From contig JAJOJJ010000011.1 of NCBI GenBank assembly GCA_021208685.1, forward strand, positions 186,001-250,000: 64,000 nt of DNA, written 5' to 3'. The notes below the pieces were generated by a model that was not told the DNA's origin, did not search any database, and was given only the letters and a program-made list of their open reading frames with translations. This DNA comes from Saccharospirillaceae bacterium (GTDB taxonomy: Bacteria; Pseudomonadota; Gammaproteobacteria; Pseudomonadales; Oceanobacteraceae). The position numbers and the translations under genes are program-made. Positions 57,933-64,000 of the stretch are shown piece by piece. Numbering within the stretch: position 1 is the first letter of the stretch; each line of letters opens with the position of its first letter.

Positions 57933-58583
57933 ATGAACAAAAAATACACAGTAACCGGCAATCCCGATCATCCGCTGTTTATTTTTGCCCACGGTGCCGG
58001 GGCCGGCAGTGACAGCGAATTTATGCAACAAATGGCCGGGCGGATTGCGGCGCAGAAACTATGCGTGGTGCGTTTTGATTTTCCCTATATGGAGCAGTGC
58101 GCGCTGGATGGTAAACGTCGTCCACCGCAGCCGCTGCCTGCATTACTGGATGATTATTCCGGCTTAATTAAGCAGCTTGGCCGGCCCTGCGTCATTGGTG
58201 GGAAATCCATGGGCGGACGGGTGGCATCGCTGCTGATGCAGAGTGAAAACGCATCGGCGCTTATTCAGGGTTGCGTGTGTCTGGGTTACCCGTTTCATCC
58301 CGCCGGAAAACCGCACACATTGCGCACAGAACATCTGCGCGCCATTCATCAGCCGCTGCTGATTGTGCAGGGCACGCGGGACCCTCTGGGGTCGCAGGAA
58401 GAGGTTAAAGGTTATGACCTTGATGATGCGCTGCAATGGCTTTGGCTGCCGGATGGTGATCATGATTTAAAACCCCGTAAATCATCCGGTTTCACTCATG
58501 GGCAACATTTGCATTCTGCTGCCACGGCGGTGGCGGAGTTTGTTTATGCAAGGGCATCCCGGAGTCCTTCAGGGGGACCTTAA
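57933..58583 (+). CDS. Alpha/beta hydrolase, KANL3/Tex30-like
   Basis: A 216-residue soluble enzyme. The motif FIFAHGAGAGSDSEFMQQMA holds the oxyanion-hole region, GGKSMGGRVAS the nucleophile Ser92, then the acidic and His residues in VQGTRDPLGSQEEV and LPDGDHDLKPRK. This set is the pattern of the KANL3/Tex30-like alpha/beta hydrolases (dienelactone-hydrolase-related). AGGAAATAA precedes the start. Gene sits between the cco promoter region and the TonB receptor; a short unrelated spacer follows. Substrate unknown. Confidence 0.88.
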   Translation: MNKKYTVTGNPDHPLFIFAHGAGAGSDSEFMQQMAGRIAAQKLCVVRFDFPYMEQCALDGKRRPPQPLPALLDDYSGLIKQLGRPCVIGGKSMGGRVASLLMQSENASALIQGCVCLGYPFHPAGKPHTLRTEHLRAIHQPLLIVQGTRDPLGSQEEVKGYDLDDALQWLWLPDGDHDLKPRKSSGFTHGQHLHSAATAVAEFVYARASRSPSGGP

Positions 58584-58625
58584 ATAACTCGCGACACGCT
58601 GAATGAGATTTAATTCATTTTATAA

Positions 58626-58644
58626 ATAAAAATTATTCGCAATT
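58626..58644. promoter_or_regulatory. Fur-box-like site upstream of the TonB receptor
   Basis: ATAAAAATTATTCGCAATT resembles the Fur consensus (GATAATGATAATCATTATC) in the AATTATTCnCAATT form often seen upstream of siderophore receptors. It lies 95-113 bases before the start codon. Imperfect match. Confidence 0.5.
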
Positions 58645-58738
58645 GAGTTGTGTTGTTGTTAGCATGCGCTGCGTTTTTGATGGGCTTCTCAGAAAAGCCT
58701 GATTTATGACCAGCATGTGTTTAACAGGGGATAACACA

Positions 58739-61102
58739 ATGATCAGACCAACTCTCTGGCGTCAGGCTGTTTTGCCAGCGGCAATCGCCTTGGCCAGTTT
58801 TTCTGCACAGGCAGACCAGGCCGAAAAAAGCGCGGTAGACCTGAGCAAAATGGTTGTTTCAGCCGCCGGTTTCGAGCAGAAAATCGTCGAGGCACCTGCC
58901 AGTATTTCCGTCATTACTCAGGAAGAGCTGCGCTCCCGCCCGTACATGACACTGCTGGACGCGGTACGCGAACTGGAGGGTGTGGACATTGGTGAAACCC
59001 GCGATAAAACCGGTCAGGGGTCGGTCAGTATCCGCGGCATGGGAGCCGATTACACTCTGCTGCTGATCGACGGACGCCGGCAGAACAATCACGGCGATAT
59101 TTACCCGAATAATTTCGGCGGCAACCAGTTTAACCACGTGCCACCACTGGATGCGATTGAGCGCATTGAAGTGATCCGTGGCCCGGCCTCAACCCTGTAC
59201 GGTGCGGATGCGCTGGGTGGTGTCATCAACATCATCACCAAAAAAGTCACCGACGAGTGGGCGGGTTCCGTCACCCTGGGCCGTTCATTTCAGGAGCAGG
59301 ACGAATACGGCAATGACACCACCGCCGATTTCAGCCTGATGGGCCCGGTCATTAAAGATGTGCTCGGCATTGAACTGCGTGGCAGCCTCTACCAGCGCGA
59401 TGCCTCCGAACCGGAATACGAAGATGTCACCGACCCGGCCGGTGTCAGCCGTAAACGCACACTGGGCTTTGGTTCCGGTGGTAAAACCACCGACAACACC
59501 AATACCAACCTGGGCTTTGGCGTGAACTGGAAGCTGGCCGCCAATCAGACTCTGACGCTGGACGTTGACCAGTCCGAACAAACCTACGACAACAAACCAC
59601 TGGCCGACGGCAGCTTCCCGCTGGGCACGGTCGACAGCATCGACACCCTCTGGCGCGCCCGTGGTGGTCAGGTGCAGCCGCGGGTCGGTTATGCCAAAGA
59701 TCAGGAATTTACCCGTGATCAGTGGGCCATTGCCCATGAAGGCGAATGGTCATTCGGCAGCAGCTGGGTGTCCTTGCAGCATATTTCGACCGCCAACGAA
59801 GGCCGCACCGTACCTTTCTCCGTGGCAGAGCGTGAGCTGCTGCAACAAATGTACGACGGCACTGGCGCTTATGCGGGTCTGACCGTTGACGAGCGCAAGA
59901 CCATTGCCGCTGAGACCTTCCTGCCGCGTCCGAAGCGCACCATGGAAAGCAGCCAGTACACCCTGGATGCCAAGGTCGATATGCCGGTGAATGATTTTTA
60001 TGGTCATCACCAGGTCGTGGTTGGCGGCCAAGTGATTGTTGCTGAACTGAAAGACGGAGTCTTTGGTCTGGAAGGCGGTGACGCTGGCAGTGAAACCTCC
60101 GACTTCACCATGTACTCGCTGTTTGCTGAAGATAACTGGTCAATGCTCGACGATTTCACCCTGACCACCGGTGTGCGTTACGACAACCACGACGTGTTCG
60201 GCAGTAATGTCAGCCCGCGCCTGTACGGTGTGTACAACCTTGACCTGAGCTGGACAGTAAAAGGGGGCGTATCCACCGGTTACAAAACCCCGAAAACCAC
60301 CGATCTGTTTAACGGCATCACCGGCTTCGGCGGGCAGGGCACCATGCCGTTTGCCGGCAACCCGGATCTGGAACCGGAAAAAAGCGTCAACAGCGAACTG
60401 GCACTCTACTGGGAAGCGATGGAAGGCGGGCATAACGTCAACGTCACCGCTTTCCATAATAAGTTCAAAGACAAAATCGCCAGCGGCGAGCGGGTACCGA
60501 CCTGTGCCAGCACCAACGGTGCCAAGCCCTGTGTGAATCTGGGCGAGTACGAAACGCTGAACTACACCAGCTGGAGCCAGAAAATCAACATCGACGAAGC
60601 GCTGGTGCGCGGTGCCGAAGTTGCAGCCCGCTGGCAGATGAGTGAGGCGCTGTCACTGCGTGCTAACTACACCTACACCGACAGCAAACAACTGTCCGGT
60701 GGTGAAAAAGGCCAGCCGCTGACCAACAGTGCCAAGCACATGTCGAACCTGACACTGGGCTGGGATATCAACGACAAAGCCAACGTCTACCTGACCGGCG
60801 AAACCCGCTCGTCACGCTTCCGCGATGTGGACGAAGACGGCAACGCGCTGTACTTCAAAAACTACCGCGTACTGCATCTGGGTGCGTCGTATGAAATCAG
60901 CACCAACCTGAGCGTTAATGGCCGCATCAACAACCTGCTGGATGAAGACTTCACCAGCTATCAGACCCGTTTTGAGGATGGTGTGAACGGCGATGCTGCC
61001 GACGGCGATTATGACGATGACGGTGAAATCACCTACATCGACGACTACAACAACAAAGACAAGCGCCGCAATGTCTGGCTGGGTGTGAACTACCGGTTCT
61101 GA
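58739..61102 (+). CDS. TonB-dependent outer membrane receptor (catecholate siderophore type)
   Basis: A 787-residue outer membrane protein. A signal peptide (residues 1-25, AIALASFSAQA) precedes a TonB-box-like region (DLSKMVVSAAGFEQK) and the plug domain: APASISVITQEELRSRP, VSIRGMGADYTLLLIDGRR and the conserved IERIEVIRGPASTLYGADAL, then GGVINIITKK. A large barrel follows and ends in NVWLGVNYRF, a terminal aromatic. The plug and DXRD-like motifs match CirA/IrgA-like catecholate siderophore receptors. ATG 58739 has AGGGG upstream. It probably imports a ferric siderophore, driven by TonB. Complete; the Fur-like site points to iron control. Confidence 0.93.
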   Translation: MIRPTLWRQAVLPAAIALASFSAQADQAEKSAVDLSKMVVSAAGFEQKIVEAPASISVITQEELRSRPYMTLLDAVRELEGVDIGETRDKTGQGSVSIRGMGADYTLLLIDGRRQNNHGDIYPNNFGGNQFNHVPPLDAIERIEVIRGPASTLYGADALGGVINIITKKVTDEWAGSVTLGRSFQEQDEYGNDTTADFSLMGPVIKDVLGIELRGSLYQRDASEPEYEDVTDPAGVSRKRTLGFGSGGKTTDNTNTNLGFGVNWKLAANQTLTLDVDQSEQTYDNKPLADGSFPLGTVDSIDTLWRARGGQVQPRVGYAKDQEFTRDQWAIAHEGEWSFGSSWVSLQHISTANEGRTVPFSVAERELLQQMYDGTGAYAGLTVDERKTIAAETFLPRPKRTMESSQYTLDAKVDMPVNDFYGHHQVVVGGQVIVAELKDGVFGLEGGDAGSETSDFTMYSLFAEDNWSMLDDFTLTTGVRYDNHDVFGSNVSPRLYGVYNLDLSWTVKGGVSTGYKTPKTTDLFNGITGFGGQGTMPFAGNPDLEPEKSVNSELALYWEAMEGGHNVNVTAFHNKFKDKIASGERVPTCASTNGAKPCVNLGEYETLNYTSWSQKINIDEALVRGAEVAARWQMSEALSLRANYTYTDSKQLSGGEKGQPLTNSAKHMSNLTLGWDINDKANVYLTGETRSSRFRDVDEDGNALYFKNYRVLHLGASYEISTNLSVNGRINNLLDEDFTSYQTRFEDGVNGDAADGDYDDDGEITYIDDYNNKDKRRNVWLGVNYRF

Positions 61103-61128
61103 TCCGGCGTACAGACGCTGAGCGCACA

Positions 61129-61163
61129 CAACAGCCCTCACTCTGAGGGCTGTTGCGTTTTTC
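61129..61163 (+). terminator. Intrinsic terminator after the TonB receptor gene
   Basis: CAACAGCCCTCA-CTC-TGAGGGCTGTTG followed by CGTTTTTC; 27 bases after the stop codon. It separates the receptor from the four downstream genes. Confidence 0.9.
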
Positions 61164-61254
61164 GCCCTGTCTGGCTCAGCGCGGATGTGCAACCGATGTG
61201 CAGTCGATCTGCGGCGATTGTTGAGTGATAAATGAATAGAAGTGTCAATTTACT

Positions 61255-61275
61255 AATGCAAATTGTTCGTATTTG
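61255..61275. promoter_or_regulatory. Fur-box-like site upstream of the PepSY-type gene
   Basis: AATGCAAATTGTTCGTATTTG closely follows the AATG-NN-AATTGTTC-NN-ATTTG pattern seen in Fur operators. It lies 70-90 bases before the start at 61345. A second Fur site after the terminator supports a separate iron-regulated transcript. Confidence 0.55.
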
Positions 61276-61344
61276 CAGGTTTTCTGATAGACTGCCCGCC
61301 CTCAGCACCCCCGACAGCCCGGTAGCCGCCATGAAATACTTCCG

Positions 61345-61956
61345 ATGACCCGATTGTTCTCCGCCCACCTGCCTGTATTTGGCAGCCTGCGCCAGTGGCA
61401 CTGGATCAGCTCAGCCCTCTGTCTGGTGGGCATGATTCTGTTTGCCTTTACCGGCATTACGTTAAATCACGCGGCGGATATCAAAGCCGAGCCGGTTACC
61501 GTCACGCTGGAAACCGAGCTGTCCGCCACCTTATTAAAAACCCTGTCCGGTCGCCGTGAAGGCCCGCTGCCGCTGGCGCTGCGCCAATGGCTGCTGCACG
61601 AGCACAACATCAGCGTGCCATCCACCGATGCCGAATGGCAGGGCGATGAAGTGTATCTGGGCATGCCCAGACCCGGTGGCGATGCCTGGCTGAGCATTGA
61701 AACCGACAGCGGCGTCCTGCTTTACGAGCGCACCGAGCGCGGCTGGATTTCGTACCTGAATGACCTGCACAAAGGCCGTAATACCGGCCCGCTGTGGTCA
61801 TGGTTTATCGATATTTTTTCGCTGCTGTGTCTGATTTTCTCACTCAGTGGTTTGTGGCTTCTGGTGCGCTACGCCCGCCAGCGGCCTTCGACCTGGCCGA
61901 TGGTCGCACTTGGCGTGGTCATCCCGCTGCTGATCATCATTTTGACTGTGCATTAA
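61345..61956 (+). CDS. PepSY-associated membrane protein (reductase/iron-uptake type)
   Basis: A 203-residue inner-membrane protein. Helix 1 (LRQWHWISSALCLVGMILFA) with the conserved W-H, a short periplasmic part, helices near 148-170 (SWFIDIFSLLCLIFSLSGLW) and 185-202. GRNTGPLWSWFIDIFSLL resembles the PepSY_TM pattern of PiuB and FoxB-like siderophore-reducing proteins. In related genomes such genes lie beside TonB receptors and reduce or process ferric siderophores. The ATG overlaps a five-codon frame (ATG at 61331) whose TGA shares bases with it. It heads a run of four closely spaced genes. Confidence 0.82.
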   Translation: MTRLFSAHLPVFGSLRQWHWISSALCLVGMILFAFTGITLNHAADIKAEPVTVTLETELSATLLKTLSGRREGPLPLALRQWLLHEHNISVPSTDAEWQGDEVYLGMPRPGGDAWLSIETDSGVLLYERTERGWISYLNDLHKGRNTGPLWSWFIDIFSLLCLIFSLSGLWLLVRYARQRPSTWPMVALGVVIPLLIIILTVH

Positions 61957-61966
61957 AGGAAGGAAT

Positions 61967-62539
61967 ATGAACAAAGCAAGTCCGCGTACGCTGCTGCCTG
62001 CGCTGCTGCTGGCCGCAGCACAATTTGCCAGTGTGCAATCGGCAAGCGCCGCCGAAATGACCCTCGCGGTCGAGATTCCAACGCTCGACGTCGCCGAATA
62101 CCACAAGCCCTACGTTGCCATCTGGATTGAAAACAACCGCACCAAAGCGGTTACCAATCTGGCTGTGTGGTACGACACCGGAATGCGCAATAACGAAGGC
62201 GAAAAATGGCTGAAAGACATGCGCCAGTGGTGGCGCCGCACTGGCCGCACGCTGCAGATGCCGGTCGATGGCGTTACCGGCGCGACCAAGGGGCCGGGTC
62301 AGCACAACCTGCAATTCCGCTTCGGTGCGCAGCCACTCGATACCCTGGAAGCCGGTGATTACACCCTGCGGGTAGAAGCGGCCCGTGAAGTCGGCGGACG
62401 CGAACTGCTCAACCTGCCGTTCAGCTGGCCTTTAACCGCTGAAGCCAATGACGCCAGCCGCACCCATACCGGCGGCATCAGCGTTACACAATCCGGAACC
62501 GAAGAGCTGGGCAGCGTTGCGCTGCACATTAACCCCTGA
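61967..62539 (+). CDS. DUF2271 family secreted protein
   Basis: A 190-residue exported protein. Signal peptide 1-29 (ASAA-EMTLA). The DUF2271 pattern follows: LAVEIPTLDVAEYHKPYVAI, WIENNRTKAVTNLAVWYDTG, then GEKWLKDMRQWWRRTGR and VDGVTGATKGPGQH. The last two contain the conserved Trp and Gly residues. Family function is unknown but it is regularly linked with PepSY and DUF4198 in iron clusters. AAGGAAGGA precedes the ATG, 11 bases after the PepSY gene. Complete. Confidence 0.9.
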   Translation: MNKASPRTLLPALLLAAAQFASVQSASAAEMTLAVEIPTLDVAEYHKPYVAIWIENNRTKAVTNLAVWYDTGMRNNEGEKWLKDMRQWWRRTGRTLQMPVDGVTGATKGPGQHNLQFRFGAQPLDTLEAGDYTLRVEAAREVGGRELLNLPFSWPLTAEANDASRTHTGGISVTQSGTEELGSVALHINP

Positions 62540-62553
62540 GTCAGGAGACCCCT

Positions 62554-63381
62554 ATGTTGAACAAAACTCTGTTAAAAACGCTGTTCGTTGGCGCTCTGGT
62601 ATCCGCCAGCCTGAGTGTGCAGGCTCACCGCGCCTGGATCGTACCGCAGGAAACCGTACTGTCCGGCGAAAACCGCTGGGTCAGCTTTGATGCGGCAGTA
62701 TCCAACGACATCTTCCTGGCCAACTACAACCCCGGCCGCTTCAGCGATGTACAGGTGCTCAACCCCGACGGCAGCAAAGGCCAGGTTGAAAACCTGCACA
62801 CCGGCAAATACCGCAGCGTGTTTGATCTGCCGTTAACACAGGAAGGCACCTACCGCCTGTTTATTGCCTCAACCGGCCTGCGCGCCCTGTGGGAAGAAGA
62901 CGGCAAGCGCCGCATGTATCCGGGCCGTGGCGAATCATACAGCGCCGAAGGCTTCGCCAAAGCCGTACCGCAAAACGCCGAAAAATTAGTGGTATCGCAG
63001 GCGTCCCGCCGCATGGAAACCTTTGTGACGCTGGGAGCGCCAAGCCGCAACGCACTGGCGGCCAGCGGGCAGGGACTGGAGCTGGTGGCCGTCACACACC
63101 CGAATGATCTGTTTGCTGGTGAAGAAGCCACCTTCCGTTTTCTGATCGACGGTGAAGCCGCACAGGGAGCCGACGTTACCCTGATCCGCGAAGGCACCCG
63201 CTACCGCAATGCGCAGGAAGAAATCACCCTCAAAACCGACAGCAACGGTGAAATCACCGTACGCTGGAACGGCGCCGGACGTTACTTTCTGGAAGCCGAA
63301 TACAAAGACAACACAGCGCAAAAACCCGCCACCGAACGCAGCGGCAGCTATGTGGCCGTGCTTGAGGTTCTGCCAGACTGA
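62554..63381 (+). CDS. DUF4198 family secreted protein
   Basis: A 275-residue exported protein. Signal peptide 1-24 (SASLSVQA-HRAW). The mature part begins AHRAWIVPQETVLSGENRWV, the DUF4198 hallmark with an early His that could bind a metal (the H next to the cleavage site), and has two Ig-like halves, the second with GEEATFRFLIDGEAAQGADV and ITLKTDSNGEITVRWNGAGR. Members are periplasmic and often lie with cobalt, nickel or iron transporters. It follows DUF2271 by 14 bases with CAGGAGACC. Complete. Confidence 0.9.
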   Translation: MLNKTLLKTLFVGALVSASLSVQAHRAWIVPQETVLSGENRWVSFDAAVSNDIFLANYNPGRFSDVQVLNPDGSKGQVENLHTGKYRSVFDLPLTQEGTYRLFIASTGLRALWEEDGKRRMYPGRGESYSAEGFAKAVPQNAEKLVVSQASRRMETFVTLGAPSRNALAASGQGLELVAVTHPNDLFAGEEATFRFLIDGEAAQGADVTLIREGTRYRNAQEEITLKTDSNGEITVRWNGAGRYFLEAEYKDNTAQKPATERSGSYVAVLEVLPD

Positions 63382-63383
63382 TC

Positions 63384-64000
63384 ATGATCTCTCTGCAACC
63401 CTGGGCGCAGGCCACACTGCTGATACTTGGCTGGTGCCTGCTCACACTCTGGTGTTTCCGCACAGCCCTGCGGCAGCGCTGGCATAACCGCCGCGCTGCT
63501 CATCGTCGCTTGTCTGAAACGGTTGCTCCTGTGACGGTTGATCCTGTAGTAGTTGCCTACGCCAGCGAAGGCGGCACGGCAGTCGCCCTGGCCGGGGATT
63601 TAGCGCAGCAGTTAGAGCAGGGCGGCGAGACGGTTAGCCTGCTGCCCCTCAACCAGCTCAGTCCGAAGCAACTGAGCGTCAGCCACCGCTTACTGATCAT
63701 TGCCAGCACCTATGGCGATGGTGAAGCACCGACCAACGGCCAGCACTTTATCCGCCGTCTGCAACAGGCACTTAAGCAACGGCAGCCCGTGCTGCAAAAC
63801 CTGCGCTATGCCGTGCTCGCCCTGGCGACGACGACTACCCGCAGTTCTGCGCCTTTGGTCTGCAACTGCACAAACAGTTGCAACAGGCTGGTGCGCAGCC
63901 CATGTTTGCGCCGCTGTGCGTGAATCGTCTTCAGCGGCAAGCGCTTGAACAATGGCAACAGCAACTGGCGGCGCAGGGACTCACCGTGGCCTGTACGGTG
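63384..64000 (+). pseudogene. Flavodoxin-domain (sulfite reductase flavoprotein-like) gene with apparent frameshift, cut by window edge
   Basis: The reading frame from ATG 63384 begins with a membrane helix (residues 8-28) and a flavodoxin domain: VVVAYASEGGTAVALAGDLA, IIASTYGDGEAPTNGQHF, LRYAVLAL. At about 63824-63825 the frame breaks: the expected A-L-G-D-D-D-Y-P-Q-F-C needs one more G (CTGG where CTGGG would fit). After the shift, plus one frame continues correctly to the window end (DDDYPQFCAFGLQLHKQL; QPMFAPLCVNRLQRQALEQW). Without the shift the product stops at 63923. Either a real inactivating deletion or a sequencing error. The full protein would be a diflavin reductase that may supply electrons for siderophore iron release. 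Confidence 0.75.

Noticed and set aside
46-64000. CRISPR arrays, integron attC sites, rRNA or tRNA genes, prophage or complete insertion sequences
   Set aside because: I looked for regularly spaced repeats, GGTTCGA-type T-arms, transposase or integrase motifs and phage structural clusters and found none; only the fold-back elements, one REP-like repeat and one phage-like orphan remain.

Overview
The window is a 64 kb stretch of a gammaproteobacterial chromosome. The organism is most likely a free-living, respiring, fatty-acid-degrading aquatic bacterium of the Oceanospirillales/Pseudomonadales type. That placement is inferred from the gene set: ccoNOQP-ccoG-ccoHIS followed by an Anr/Fnr gene, YaeQ, YecA (UPF0149), GreB, TtcA, MtfA, DUF2789, DUF2489 and FadD with a 600-residue acyl-CoA dehydrogenase. 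No rRNA, tRNA, CRISPR array, complete insertion sequence or prophage was seen. Genes are dense on both strands, and many convergent pairs are separated by clear intrinsic terminators.

Layout. 0-5 kb: the end of a RIO-type kinase gene, a saccharopine-dehydrogenase-like oxidoreductase, and an arsenic operon (arsR, arsC, acr3, arsH and a fifth coupled gene) behind an AT-rich dyad. 5-10 kb: a small basic protein gene with an intrinsic terminator inside its own 3' end, two related fold-back MITE-like elements, a DUF599 membrane protein, an alpha/beta hydrolase, an FKBP isomerase, mtfA, a solute-binding protein and yaeQ. 10-14 kb: a 2-oxo acid dehydrogenase operon (E1 alpha, E1 beta, E2, no E3) with a possible leader peptide. 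14-21 kb: two small conserved proteins, a fatty acid desaturase with an AraC-type regulator, fadD and an acyl-CoA dehydrogenase. 21-31 kb: a sensor-like membrane protein without a recognisable kinase core, ompW with an Fnr box, a chalcone-isomerase-like protein, cls, folE (next to a long palindrome), murI, a diguanylate cyclase, ppk2, a YceI protein and a DUF2489 protein.

31-36 kb: a sulfur cluster in which a BigR-type repressor and a SulP transporter diverge from an ETHE1-like persulfide dioxygenase, followed by a DUF695-like protein and the ribosome-assembly GTPase YlqF. 36-45 kb: bolA, a START-domain protein, a PstS-OmpA fusion behind three tandem Pho-box repeats, a REP-like repeat, UPF0149, a YgjP-type metallopeptidase, a polysaccharide deacetylase, a DnaJ-related protein, greB and ttcA. 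45-48 kb: hchA with a LuxR-type regulator, then an orphan protein that resembles phage virion proteins. 48-57.6 kb: the complete cbb3 oxidase structural and assembly locus with its regulator anr. 57.9-64 kb: a hydrolase, then an iron-uptake cluster (TonB receptor, PepSY-type membrane protein, DUF2271, DUF4198 and a flavodoxin-domain protein that appears frameshifted) with two Fur-box-like sites.

The physiology that emerges is low-oxygen respiration under Anr, phosphate and iron scavenging, arsenic and sulfide detoxification, and fatty acid oxidation and remodelling. The observations most worth following are the small gene at 4984-5187, whose terminator precedes its stop codon (as in arfA non-stop genes), the two fold-back elements, the Pho-controlled PstS-OmpA fusion, and the frameshift in the flavodoxin gene. 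All family assignments come from reading the protein sequences; no database search was run.
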